A stretch of 64,000 nucleotides of DNA from Trichopria drosophilae (Eukaryota > Arthropoda > Insecta > Hymenoptera > Diapriidae). Below the pieces are notes generated by a model. The model was not told the DNA's origin. It saw only the letters and a list, made by a program, of their open reading frames with translations, and made no database searches. The stretch spans positions 66,322,001-66,386,000 of the forward strand of contig CM059587.1 of NCBI GenBank assembly GCA_030407085.1, in the 5' to 3' direction. The position numbers and the translations under genes were made by a program. Of the stretch, positions 21,901-33,759 are shown one piece after another (position 1 is the first letter of the stretch; every line of letters starts with the position of its first letter).

Positions 21901-22836
21901 CAAAAAGTTGAAGTGAATGTAAGCACGATGTGGCTTTTTGCACATTTGGGAAATGGCAATCTGATTCATTTGTGATATTTTATAACAAATTTATAATTAT
22001 CACAGGATATAACCAATACTGAAATCCAAATTACTACAAATATATAGTTCTAAAATTTGTGTTGAAACAGAAATTGATGTCAAGTGATCATAACTGAACT
22101 AGATTGACACTTTTGTCCAAATATTGAAAAAGACGAGTCGGGCTTAAATTTCTTATAATTTTGTTACAACTTTTTGAACGTGATAACTTTAATCGATTGG
22201 TTTGAAACAAATTTCATCAAGTTTATGAACGCAAGACATATACAGAAATATATTTTCTGAATAATTTTAGTGTTTCGGCAACAAATTTGTAAACATTCAT
22301 GCGGTGAAGTTGTATAGAACCTTTTTGTAAAAAAATAAGCCGTCACTCGTAATAATCCATTCATTTGTTTTAATTTGTAAGGCTCTTTAAAAAGGCATAA
22401 GAAGACAACAAATTGCTTAACACATTAGCAATTACCCACTTTACATACAAATGTTAAGTGTAATTAGAATTGCGAATGTGATATTAAAATAACAAAAGAA
22501 ATGTGTAAAAATTGATTTTTGTTAATTTTATATTTACGTATTTATAATTTAAAAAATAATTATACAGAATAATTTCAGTCTTTGCTTGCTTATAAGCCCA
22601 TTCAGCGGTTGTACATGATATGACGAAGAAGTCTCACAAGGCGGGAAAGCTGCAAACTTCTACAAGAGTGCGCATCTTTCCGCGCATGTGGTCACGCGTT
22701 TCACTTATTTTGAGTGAGCAGCTCACTCAATTTGAGAGATCTGCGTTCCCTTACGAGGTCTCTCAGCTTAACTTCGATTGGCAGTGCGGCTATCTCCAAT
22801 AAGACAGCAGCGCACTCAGTGTGTTCTCAGTGTAGC

Positions 22837-23525
22837 GAAGCCAACTGGAGATTATCGGCAGAGAAGTGTGATGTCACAAACTCATCATGTTTACTTCCCA
22901 TCATTCGGCTAACTTTGCTTTCCTCATGTATTAATTACGGATTCGTTTTCATCTTTATGGTTAATTATGGGACTCGCATATCCCAGAATAATAATAGTAA
23001 CCCACACAACGTCTGACTTTGTATTCGCCCAATCGGATAAGACTTGTTTCCCCGAATTCCGACGGATTACGAAAGTTAACCACCTTAAGAAATTTTCCGT
23101 TGTCATGTCATTGGAAGGACGAAAACATTCCTCTTTTCGAACAATTTTGCAGATTTACACGAGATCTATTTTAGATCGTATTCCCGCTGATTAATCATAA
23201 AGGCACACGCGACCGCTCGTTGTATCTTTCTCAGATTAACGAGGCTAAGAAGTTAACGAGGTTAACGAGTGCCAGAGAACCACATTTTTCCCGAATATGC
23301 CGAACGAGGCGACAAATTTGTCCACTTTCAGAACAAAGAATTCATCCATGATATTTTTCTGTGAAGAAGAAATTTCCCAGAAAATAACCACGTAAAACCT
23401 TACAGCAAAAACAAAACGGTTCAGAAACGAAATAGATTAGCGTTTTTACTCTCAATCGGACAATCGAAAATTCACATAATTGTATTGTTAAAAGGGTGTA
23501 TACCCAAGATTTAATAAACACATAT
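22837..23525. repeat. Unclassified GC-rich repeat, copy A right part
   Basis: Resumes with 'AAGCCAACTGGAGAT', as in copy B at 24468. It then follows 24480-25160 at lower similarity ('TGTGA.GTCACA', 'TTATGTTCGCCC'/'TTGTATTCGCCC', 'GGTTAACCA'-type blocks). Confidence 0.6.
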
Positions 23526-23629
23526 CTAATCTAGTTTAATTTAATACTGTGACCCCAGCCCCCGACTTCATCGCCTCCACCCGTCCGTCGTCGTCGCTCG
23601 TGGCCGCCAGCAAAAAACCGAACTTTCCG

Positions 23630-25165
23630 GAGGGGCCACAAAAATCCGCACGGCGCGCCGGATGGTAAGAGAGGGCGCCAGCCGAGCCGAAGCTCGACAA
23701 ATTTATGGGCGCGCCGCACGCGCTGGTGTGCCCGCTAGCTCAGCCCCGAGTTCCCGGCTCGGCAAGGGAGAGGACGGTATTCTCTGGCGCAGACTAACTA
23801 CTCCGCGACCACGGCCGACGAGGACGTTCTCCACGTATATCGCGCCCTCTCTCGCGCCCCAAATTACGGACGCCAAATTCTATTCGCGATTCCCATCTAC
23901 GCGACAACACGCGATTCCCCGACGGAGAGCTCGACAGGGACTTCCTAATACGGTGCCCTACGACGAACTCGACAGGGACTTTTCGCACGCGGTGCCTGGC
24001 GACGAACTCTACCAGGACTTTCTAATTACGGTGTCCTGCGACGAACTCGATAGGGACTTTACACACGCGGTGCCTGGCGACGAACTCTACCAGGACTTCC
24101 TAAAGACGGGGTGCCCGCCGACGAACTCGACAAGGACTTTCCGAAGCGCGCTTTCCGAAGCGGCATCGCACGCATGGTCCTTTCCTTACCGACAGATCGG
24201 CTGGAGTATTACCCGAGAAAAACCTTCTTATTGCACAAAAAGTCCGCTCGTTAATTCATAAGATAGAGCCACTTCACAAGAGGGGCAAGATAACAGATAA
24301 CCACAGTGTTCACTCTAACAGAGTGAAAAGATAACCAAGAAGTTCAAGATACAATCGCTCACAAGAGCGATTCAGCGAACCAAGGTAAAATTAACGAGCT
24401 TGCGTTTTTGATCATAAGAAGTCAGATTATGAATTTAAAATGTCGACCATGCTAGTTAACGGCTCGCCAAGCCAACTGGAGATCGCGGCGCGGACCGCGA
24501 ATCGGAACCGGCGGCCATCTTGTCGGCGTCGCGGTGTGACGTCACAGAGCATCACGTTCGGCGGAATTTGCTTTTTACGCGTCGTATTTCCGTTTTCGTT
24601 ACCGTCTTTATTTCCGATCACCGGACACGCACTTTCGAAACAATAAAGATAACCACACTAGATTCGATCTTATGTTCGCCCGAACCGCTAGTTATTTCTC
24701 CCGGATACCGAACGATCACGACAGATAACCAAGTGACGACTTTTTCCTGAATTCCTCGAAAGGACGAAGTTATCCACTTACCGAAGCATCTCACGGAATT
24801 TTAAGAGAAAGATCCTCGATCGCGTTTCCGATGGTTAACCATACCGACGCGCGTGGCCTGTTTGGCTTTGTATTTCCGAAAGTAACGAGAACAAACAAAA
24901 ATCGTAAGATAACCACATGTTTTCCGAATATGCCGAATAAAACCGCGAGAGATAACCACAGTCGAGTTAAAGAATCTACTCGAGATATTCTCCGCGAAAA
25001 GACAGATTCCGGAAGATAAGCATTGAGAAATTCGCGACCAAAGCAGAAATTTACCGAAACCCGATACGAACCGAAGACCCGACTCAGATAACCGAAGGCG
25101 ATTCGCATTTTTCACTTTCACTTTCACTCGCGAAATGGCAACGGACAATCGGAAAAGCGCATTTT
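23630..25165. repeat. Unclassified GC-rich repeat, copy B (contiguous)
   Basis: Uninterrupted counterpart of 16745-17961 plus 22837-23525. It includes the 39-bp minisatellite at 23940-24145. Several open frames run through it (for example 23662-24261 +) but they lack any recognisable domain and probably reflect GC-rich composition. Confidence 0.65.
23940..24145. repeat. 39-bp minisatellite, five units
   Basis: Units start 'GACGAACTC.AC.AGGACTT' and end 'CGGTGCC'. Alternate units are more alike than neighbours (a 78-bp higher-order period). Because 39 is divisible by 3, the + frame repeats a 13-residue 'DELDRDFSHAVPG'-like peptide. A diverged version is visible at 16985-17145. Confidence 0.85.
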
Positions 25166-25174
25166 ATTTAAACA

Positions 25175-25600
25175 GCCGTGAGCACAAAGAATCGAAATAT
25201 TGGTGTACGGAAAGACTTCGTAGCCGAAACTATTTGCGCTCAGGGCTGTTGGTACCTTTTGATGACCAGGCGTACCTATAGGCTCCAGGGCTGCCACAGA
25301 CTGCTACAGACTGCCGATCCGACGCGTCGTTTGGAATCGCGACGCTCGCGCCACGCCGGCCGCCGTTTACCACCTCTCTACCGCGATCGTGATGGTAGGG
25401 AGAGCCCCGCGGCCCGTACGGATACACACGACTGGCCGTCCCCTCCCGGTAATCTTTTCTTACTCTTTCTCGAATATTCGCGAAGTTTCGTCACGTCGCC
25501 CTCGCGTACCCTCTCCTTCGCGAACATTCCAGAATCTCCACGCGTCGTCCCCCCCCCCCCCTGCACGCCCGCAATAAGCAGCGTGCTTGACGATATACCC
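25175..25600. repeat. Repeat pair member 1 ('ATCGAAATATTGG' family)
   Basis: Shares 'GCACAAAG.ATCGAAATATTGG', the 'GACGCG.C' core and 'CCAGAATC.CCACGCGTCG' with 26255-26620 in the same order. Contains a C homopolymer at 25549-25561. Confidence 0.65.
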
Positions 25601-25844
25601 TGGATGTTCGGGTCTCATACTTCTGGAAATCGGAAACAAGGCCGTCCTTGATCCGACTTACAAACAAAGCACATGCGAATACCCATGTTTACACATGAAA
25701 TATTTATCGCATGCAATATATAAATTTCAGGAAATAAGCAAAATAAAATTAAATACTGAATAATAACCCGAATTATAGCTACTTTTATAATTATTAATTA
25801 TTAATTCCTAAACTACGAATTCTATGTCTCAATTGTTGTCATAT

Positions 25845-26215
25845 TAAAAATTAGCGCTTCTTCGGAGCAGTCCCCTCTATAATGACAACATTCCCCTTGG
25901 ATAAAAGCCTCCCGGCAGATTAATAACGAATATCAATCCTAATTTGTTGCTATATTAAAAATTAGCGCTTCTTCGGAGCAGTCCCCCCTATAACGGAAAC
26001 ATTCCCCCTTGGATAAAAGCCTCCCGGCAGATTCTTAACATATAACATTCAAAAAGAGCCGAATGACGTCATCACCAAAATAAATACTAGCGCTTCTTCG
26101 GAGCAGTCCCCCCTATAAGGTGATGAGATCATTTCGGGAATTGCGCCCATTCGAAATATTAGCGGTTCTTGAAGACCAGTACCCCCTTAAGTTATCCCCG
26201 TTGTGAGTCTCGTGG
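25845..26215. repeat. Tandem array of ~110-bp hairpin-bearing units
   Basis: Four units begin 'TTAGCGCTTCTTCGGAGCAG' or close variants (about 25851, 25962, 26088, 26160) and continue 'TCCCCCCTATAA'; the first two end 'AAAAGCCTCCCGGCAGATT'. GCTTC-TTC-GGAGC can pair as a short hairpin in each. A lone relative is at 34385-34485. Confidence 0.8.
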
Positions 26216-26254
26216 CAGATAGCACTGTAACGTGTTTTGCCACGTTACAATACT

Positions 26255-26640
26255 TAGATATATCCTGAGGCACAAAGGATCGAAATATTGGCATACGACA
26301 CGACTTCATAGTCTTAAAAGTGCTCGTACTCAGGACCGTCGTATGTAATTGATTTAGGGCTGCTACCAACGGATTGACTATGCGACGCGCCAGTGTCGAC
26401 GGCATCTCGAGCGCTGTTTGCGCCGTCTACACCGCAATCCTGCCAGTCGAGGGGGGGGGGGGGGGAGGCCGACACACTACGCTACTAGCATTCCCTCCAG
26501 TACTTCTTCGATATTCCTTCTATGTTCCCGAAGTTTTGGCGCACCGCTCACACATTCATTTTCCTTTCGACCCTTCGCGAACTTTCCAGAATCCCCACGC
26601 GTCGCTTTCCCCTACATGCACGTTGGTTGCGCCGTAAATC
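26255..26640. repeat. Repeat pair member 2 ('ATCGAAATATTGG' family)
   Basis: See 25175-25600; it carries a G homopolymer at 26451-26465 where the partner has no such tract. Confidence 0.6.
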
Positions 26641-27179
26641 TAATCCGCAAACGTAGAAGTTCGTAGCCCAGGATCCGTAGGACTTTGCACATGCGGAGAA
26701 AAAAAAACACTCCCGGTGTGAATAACAAACTTTTATTTACCACTAGAAAGGCAATGATTAAAAAAAAATTATCGGATTCGAAAATGGCTGGCACAACACC
26801 CGTAAAATGCTGAATGCTTGCGAGGTCTTTACCGACGCGCTGGAAAAGAGAATATTCCGATTAATTGCTTCGGACTTGCGTGGTCGATCGTATGAGGACT
26901 AAATTGCGACTGAACATGTGCTGCATCGGAAAACGAAAAATGGAAACAATAATTTGATCATAAGTGATGCCGGATATAATAACAACAGTGATTTTAACAA
27001 TAATAGAGACCGCTTGTGTCCTTTGCGAGAATACAATTATAAATTGAAACGTACCGCCCCCCGTGAGCGACGAAATGCTCCCAACTAAATTACTAAGTCG
27101 ATTGGCAACAATGATATTTGCGTTATCGGATGTACAAGTTTTGAGTTAGCTAAGCATAGCGTAACTACCAGCGGAAGAA

Positions 27180-28560
27180 CGTCGGCACCCGGGTGACACT
27201 TAAGAACCCTAGCCAAAGGTCACTTCGATGGTGGCAGATGATTACGCCTTACTAGAACGAGTTGACCCACCGCAACGGGCTTCTTTTCGACCAATATTGC
27301 AGCGAGAGCAAATAATCCGCAGACCATAAGCGGCAGAAGTACTCGTACATTTGTTGACAGGCTTGCCAGCGAGTTAACCGGTGGGTGGAAAGTACGGCGA
27401 CTGACTCTTCGGGTATAGCGATCAGCGGTCCGCAAATCAGGAAGTGACCTAGGGTGAAAGCTGTCAGAAGGAACGATCAGGTTGCGTGATGCGCTACTCG
27501 GGAAAGTTACCCATTTGCTGAAACCGAATCGTCGTCTTTGTCGTGACGGGACATCCGTTTCTCTAAAAATCTAACAGGAGAACTGCAAATCGCGATTTTC
27601 CGATATTGACTGATCTATGGCGGACGGGAAGGCTAACTGTGAATCGTACACAAGCGTCCCGTGCGTGGGTGGCGACGAAATATTGTTCACAGAGTGAATC
27701 ATCGATCGAAAGTACGGGCTTATTCGGAGTGGACTCGATCTCCTAGAACTTTAACAACGCGTCATTGATGGTAGACGGATCTACTACATGGTGCATGTAG
27801 GTGCTCGACAATACTTGAGTCGTATGCGCGGTTTCCCAACCCGACAGAACCCATCCTAAGACCGTATTTTGGGCAGTGGGAACACCATGGGAACATTTCA
27901 GCAGTCCGTCCAAGAGCAAGGATCTATAGAGGTTAGCGCCGATAGTCGTGTTGATTGCAGCGGTACTCGAGGGATCAGGTTGGGCCAATTGTAAGCTGTT
28001 GAGGTGTGGCCTCTGCGATATCGGATAGATGAAGTCGGCACATATGACGTGAGCATTTTCATGGTCAGAGCATGCGTATGAAACGTAGGCTCCATGCAGT
28101 GAACAGGCGAGAGGTAAATCTCCGCGGCCCGTTTAATAGAACCAGCTGATTCGCCTCCCACACCGCTGACAGATGTAATGACGCGGACGGAACGGGATTT
28201 TAGAGCATTTGCAAATGCGTCCGTGATGAAGGTCCAGGTGGAATCTTGATCCAGTAATGCTCTAACAATTAACGAACGTCCGCTGTCGGAGAGAACAAGA
28301 ACGCAGTTGCGAACATGATGCTAGACGGGTTGACCGGTGATTAGGTGAGTTCGAGGAAACAGAATTGGAAGCTATTGGTGCACTATTGGTAATCGAAGGT
28401 AAAACTGGACCGGAATGTTGCTCTCGGTGCAACGAAAGTTTGCGCATGCAAACGAAACATGTAGTCGAGCACGAACACGACACTGAGTTGTGTGCACCTA
28501 GACAATTTGTACAAAATGTATGTCTTTGAACAAAATTAACGCGAGCAGAGACCAACATGG
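27180..28560 (-). pseudogene. BEL/Pao gag-pol remnant (zinc knuckle, protease, integrase end)
   Basis: On the minus strand, 28558 to 28262 reads a Cys-rich zinc-knuckle region 'FCTNCLGAHNSVSC' then 'CFVCMRKLSLHR'. 28161-27743 reads the BEL aspartic protease/DUF1758 end with 'TTIGANLYRSLLLDG' and 'AQNTVLGWVLSGWE'. Without any reverse transcriptase, 27435-27220 then reads the integrase tail 'VGQLVLVRRNHLPPSK'. A large internal deletion and several frameshifts have occurred. It is antisense to Cdep. Its LTRs were not found. Confidence 0.78.
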
Positions 28561-28599
28561 TTTTGAATCACTTAAATTTGTGTATAGAATCGCTTCCAT

Positions 28600-28980
28600 A
28601 AGAATAGAGTCCATTCGCTGGTGCGAAACGCATTTTTACAATAGTTTAAATTATTAGCGCAAGAGGGATACTTATTATATTAATCTAAAATCTAAAAGTT
28701 AGTGGGTCTCAAATTTAACACATAAGAAGATCTATTATCAAAGCGCCAGACGCATATTGCCATCGCAATTCGTCTGTTACGGTTTTTTCTACTTGTTTAT
28801 TATTTTTCTAGATTTAATATATGGACCGTCACACCAAGTATACGCACAATATGTGAAATACAAGCGGTCAAAAATTAAACACTTCAAATGTTGCATTTTA
28901 TTTACAATTAAATGTATACATAATATTATTGTAAATAGAATGTTCGTGCGACGCACAAACTGGGCATGCCTTTTGTGTGG
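28600..28980. other. Gene-free segment
   Basis: AT-rich; no element recognised. Confidence 0.5.
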
Positions 28981-28983
28981 TAT

Positions 28984-29226
28984 TTATAGCGGGGGATTGC
29001 ACTGATGATTTGAAATGCGGCGAAGATTTCGAAGGAGCTTTAAAACCGTATGTTGTGGAATCCGCCTAACGGGCAGTATTCTTGCTAGCCGATTGTAATC
29101 CATGAGAAGTTCATCGAACATAGGGTAGGTCTTTTTCGATCCGAGACCAATTACCCAAACTCTACGAGACGCGGAGTCAAGTTTTGACGAGATGAGATAT
29201 CCTTTCTTTTCCCGCCCAACCACCAC
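28984..29226 (-). pseudogene. BEL/Pao gag fragment
   Basis: 80 residues with 'ISSKLDSASRRVWVIGLGS' then 'YPMFDELLMDYNRLARIL', the gag region preceding the zinc knuckle in BEL/Pao elements ('L..KLD..TRR.WE..LG'). Its position and strand suggest it belonged to the element at 27180-28560. Confidence 0.65.
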
Positions 29227-29229
29227 TAG

Positions 29230-29460
29230 TGTTAGGCGCGGACAAGTAAGAAATGTTTCCCCAGGAGGAGAGACCTACCTGGGCATATAGAAAACCGGTA
29301 GGGGGTTGACTAAAAACCCCCCTGTCCGCGCTATTTCAGAAATCTGTCCGCCGATAGGGCGCCGATGGGATATTATTCCTCGGCGCTCCATCGGCTAGAC
29401 GGGACGGTTGTCGGGCTCTTGCCCTCCTCCGTCCTGCACGCCTCTAGCGTGCGTATTACA
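29230..29460 (-). mobile_element. Possible LINE 3'-tail fragment
   Basis: GC-rich block splitting the two BEL gag pieces. Its complement contains 'GGGGGGTTTTTAGTC', resembling the 'GGTTTTAGTCGG' found in the tails of the LINEs at 15200 and 46935. No ORF. Confidence 0.35.
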
Positions 29461-29539
29461 AGATAATTTGTCGGCCGCGGTTGTTTGGGGAAATCCCTCG
29501 CTTCCGCAGAAGGTTTGCTTTTTTGGCAAAATGCAACGA

Positions 29540-30110
29540 AGTCGTTTGAAACTGATTACTCAGGGATTTTTTTGGTCGCTGATTACGAATCTGATATCTG
29601 ATTTTCAAAATTAAAAGTGGCGTAGCAAATATGGCGAACGATTTTGGCAAATAAAAGAAATTTTTTGTTCCAACAGTTCCGCAGTTTTTTTTGCACCCGA
29701 CTTACATTTCTATTTTTAAATCGAAGCTCTTTAAACTTCGAAGAGGGCTGTGAGACTGAATTTCGTTAGTTGTATTCTTCACATAGAAATATTCAAAAAA
29801 ATGGATATATATTTGTAAACGTATAAGAATATATCTGTGCACAAATGTATGGCGGATTCAAAATATCGGACAAAACGTATTAGAAGTATTAAAAGTATTA
29901 CATTTTGTGTGGAAAATAAGCACTTGGAAGGTTTTGGGGTCGCTGAATACGGGCATGCAACCAGTCATAATTTTTTCGACATCCAAGGTAGCGAATTCAA
30001 AATGTTGGAACAAGAAATTTAAACAGAATGCGTATTTTTATTTAAGAATATTTACTTTTGGAGTTTTAGGGTCACTGAGCATAATTTTGTCGATTTGGAT
30101 TTTTAAGTGC
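29540..30110. repeat. Diverged 'GGTCGCTGA(T/A)TACGAAT' repeat units
   Basis: Phrases such as 'TCGCTGATTACGAATCTGA' (29575), 'GGTCGCTGAATACG' (29938) and 'GGGTCACTGAGCAT' (30068) recur. They match the tandem core of the 31961-33705 MITE, suggesting an older relative. Confidence 0.55.
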
Positions 30111-30917
30111 CGTCAGTAGCTGCTTTACAACTCTTGTACTTCACGGTTATCAATTACACTGCCAGATTGAATAGCCACCTAGCGGTGGCCATTGGGACCT
30201 GGTGCAACCGTGCGATTCAATTTTTTTCTCAATTATCCCCGGTTGTTTCTGTGAAATCGTACGAAGTAGCTATCCGATTTTCAACGATCGACTAAGTATT
30301 TTGTGTACAGTTTTTTTTTTAAATGGATAACGGTGCATATAAAAGATTAATAACAGCTCGGAAAATATGCAAGAAAAGTAAGCTTGATAGAGAATATTCG
30401 TACTACGTTTATTTCAACTACTATATGCAACGGTGATAATTCATTGAGTAAATGCATTTATGATTCTTCTCAGAAAATGATAACACTTTATTCAGCTGTA
30501 TAGAACTCGGAAAGGATAGAAGAAATTATTGCTTACAAAATTTCTTTTATTTTTATCGTTCTATCATAACAAATATTTTTTCCATAAAATGGTCAAATTT
30601 TCATATTCATTTTTAATACATGATCACAGTTCTTTTATGTTCTTAAAACCTGCCAGAAAAAATATTCTACATTGTTTGCAAATCTCTCGCGTTTTCATCT
30701 ATTAGTATTTTGTGTTTTTCTCGAAAATACCACATATATTTGTAAAATAAATACATCATTTATTTAAATTTAATGATGATCATCACAATCTGATGTCAAA
30801 CATGACTGACGGTGTATGAATTTGTAGAAATATTTTTATTTCATTTTGTAATCACGCAAATACTCAACAAAAGGTGAACATTCAAAGTTCTTCATCTATA
30901 AATATTACATACAAAAG

Positions 30918-31229
30918 TTATGTGCAACTGTATAGAATTTTTGTTAGTGTATCGAGATGTGCTATCATATTTAATGGATCTCCGGAGAGCGCAGACCGTA
31001 AATATAATAGTTTTCGGACATTACCGAGCCCGGCGTCATTTACAATTAATGATTTGAATAAGTCATAAAAGGCATCCCATTTATTGCCCCCCCCCCCCAA
31101 ACTTGGCAACTCGATACGTGGAAGTTGAATCGTTGGCCGATGTTGGGGTCTTTGATGTTCGGGTGCCGTGATTCCATGTCTGTAGCAATATGCATAATTT
31201 GTACTTTCAATTAGCGGCACTGTTCCCAA
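30918..31229 (-). pseudogene. BEL/Pao gag N-terminal (DUF1759-type) fragment
   Basis: 103 residues including 'IQLPRIELPSLGGGGNKWD' followed by 'FYDLFKSLIVNDAGLGNVR' and 'KLLYLRSALSGDPLNMI', the conserved start of BEL gag ('LP.I.LP.F.G....W..F...F...I......L....K...L...L.G.A'). A run of ten C on the + strand (31087-31096) creates the Gly stretch where a Phe-Ser-Gly is usual. Collinear with the gag piece at 28984-29226, about 1.7 kb away. Confidence 0.75.
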
Positions 31230-31960
31230 GTTGTAATTAAATACGCCAGTCGTACTTTCAATTTAACAGCAGTACGGCTTTCTGCAGATTGAACGGTGAT
31301 GCGAGCTTGATTTAGGCTGTAAAAAAATTACATTTGATGCGCTATAGCTTCCTCCTGTTGCGTATTGCTGGGCGGCTGTTGCAATTCCGAGTACCGCGAA
31401 AGAGAAAGGCTGGAGCGAAACGTCTTAGTGTAAATCACCACTGATTACTGCGAAGCCAGCTCGTACACGAAGACTTCCCACAGCACTGGAAAACTGAGCG
31501 CTTTCTTTCCTTTTAATTTCCTTTTCCCTGTTGTAAAATCTTCTCATTACCCTTAAAGAATGTCTGTACCCCTTATATCGTTTTTATTTCAATTTGCATT
31601 TCCTGATTCACTCCCCTATAGCAATAATCATTATATATACATATATCTCTATTACGATCGTAGGATTTGTGTGAGACGAGCTACGATCTCATATGAACCT
31701 GTGACATAGCTGAGACCAGCCATAGCTCCCGAGTATCTCCATCACTATTTGTTTATTTTTTTGTTGTTTCATATTCGAAATCAGGTTATCCGAGGTTCTC
31801 TTAAGATAATCGTAGAAAATCCAGTTTTTTCGGTGTAGCGGCTCAATCGCCTATTTGGCCGGGCTTGGTGTTCAGATATCGCGTGGAAGTCAGTAGGGGC
31901 TCAAGATTTCCACCTTCATTCTATAATTATAATATATCGCTATTTTTTCTTAACTCTTTA

Positions 31961-33705
31961 CAGTAGAATCTCGTAATAAGAACCATCGTTATAAGAACCT
32001 ATCGATATAAGAACCTTTTTTTTATCGTTATACACGATCTGTCTGAATCAGTTTCAACCTCAAGGTAATATAACTTGAAATATTCCTTCTGGAATTAAAA
32101 GTGTGTTATGTGTACAAGTTTTTCCCGCAAAAAAGAAAATCATCGAATAAGCAGTTTTTAAGAACTGCTCATTACAAATATTAATTTATTAACTCATTAC
32201 TTAAAAATTAACATACTATCATTTTTGAGGTCACTCATTACGAATTTAAACTCAGAATTTCGAAATGAAAATGGCGGATCCAATATGGCCGACAAAAATC
32301 TAAAATATTAACAAAAATAAACGAAAGTTTGTATTCGCATGTTTGTTAGGTCGCTGATAACGAATCTGAACTCAGAATTTCGAATTTCAAAATGTCGGAT
32401 CCAATATGGCGGCGTAAAATCTAAAATATTACTAAAAAAACGTACTTTTTAAAGGTCGTTGATTACGAATCTAAACTTAGAATTGTACATTTCAAAATGA
32501 CGGATCCAATATACCTCGCGGGCGTCGTTATTACCATTAATTATTGTTATTACGTTCGAGTGCAGTATTTATTTTCTTATAAATTAAAAGTAACACTACC
32601 CAAGTGTAAATCGGGGATTGACTTTTTATTACTCGCGTTTTGTTGAGCATCGAAAAATATGTGATACGTATTTTTTTCTTTTCGGCAGACATGACGTTTT
32701 AGGGGGTGAAAATAGAGGTTGAAATATTGAATTTTTTAATAAAAAATTTAATTCGGATGTATTTCCGAATAGTGCTGACCGGCGATGTAGTTGTAACTTC
32801 ATATTTTTATGTAATTTGAGTCGCTGGTTACGAATATGATCCCGAAAATGGTCGGCAAGGTCATTTTCAAGATCAAAACTTTAAAAAACCACTCAAAATC
32901 GCGTTTTTTCGCTTTTTGTGGTATACACATTGAAAAATATTAGTGTTTTTCGAATAGATTAAAATATATTTGAATAAATGTGCATTTAATAAATTTAAGC
33001 GATCACGAATATGACGAAAATCGGCTAAAAGTTTGTTTAGTATGTTTACGAAAGATACAGATCATGATTCCCCTGAAGGGGGCACTAAAAACCGAAGTAC
33101 AAAAGTATTTGAAAAATTATATAGACGATGATAATGTACCTGCTGCGATGTGTAATTGATGCAAGAGTTACGTATATAGTTTTAAAAAAATATTAATGCA
33201 GACTTTCGTTTATTTTGTTAATATTTTAGATTTTTGTCGGCCATATTGGATCCGCCATTTTGAACTTCGAAATTCTGAGTTTAAATTTGTAATGAGTGAT
33301 CTCAAAAACACTTGTTTTTAATTTTTTAAATAATGAGTTAATAAATTAGTACTTGTAATGAGCAGTTCTTAAAAACGGCTTACTCGATGATTTTCTTTTT
33401 TGAGAGAAAATCATGTACACATAACACACTTTTAAGTCCAGAAGGAATATTTCAAGTTATATCACCTTGAGGTTTAAACTGATTCAGGCACACCGTGATA
33501 TAGTGACTATGAACGTTCTAGATGAACCCCCTCCATACACCTTTCGGCGATACATATGGGATTCATGAAAGAAACGAAACGGAACGGTCCGGCCAAAGCT
33601 TCAGGCAAGGGAAGGAGAAACTACACTTCCCTTCTCAAAAGGTTCTTATCGAATGTCGGCGGGGAAGTTCGGAACCGCAATAGTTCTTATTTCGAGATTC
33701 TACTG
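31961..33705. mobile_element. Pogo/Tigger-type non-autonomous element (MITE)
   Basis: Ends CAGTAGAATCTCG (31961) and CGAGATTCTACTG (33705) are flanked by TA on both sides. Inverted arms extend for hundreds of bases (31961-32330 and 33195-33705; the right arm carries an extra block at 33495-33640). The termini, with 'ATAAGAAC' just inside, resemble pogo/Tigger families. The centre holds tandem 'GGTCGCTGATTACGAATCTGAA' and 'ATGGCGGATCCAATATGGC' units. No transposase. Confidence 0.85.
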
Positions 33706-33759
33706 TATTTATTTCGGTTCGCAGTTCTCCCCATCATATTTTCGTACCTCTTTTTATTC

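Larger units (their letters stand above)
17962..22836. mobile_element. TIR element inserted in repeat copy A, itself hosting a BEL/Pao element
   Basis: The left end begins CTACACGGAGAA (17960) and the right end is the complement of CTACACTGAGAA. Subterminal blocks 'GAGTGAG..G..CTCACTCAAAAT' and 'GCGCATGTG' recur at both ends. The flanks match the two halves of the contiguous repeat copy B, so an insertion is clear even though I could not define a target duplication. Without the nested BEL (18807-21546) the element is about 2.1 kb and consists mainly of palindromic blocks with no ORF. Confidence 0.65.

Noticed and set aside
23662..24261. 199-codon + strand ORF in the GC-rich repeat
   Set aside because: No recognisable domain, starts inside a repeat, and its periodic part is a minisatellite; the other repeat copy does not keep the frame.
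25845..26215. CRISPR-like array
   Set aside because: Only four units with irregular spacing, repeats not of CRISPR length, and the genome is eukaryotic.
29230..29400. HDV-like self-cleaving ribozyme at a LINE 5' end
   Set aside because: Some paired GC blocks exist, but I could not lay out the nested double pseudoknot, and the orientation fits a 3' tail better.
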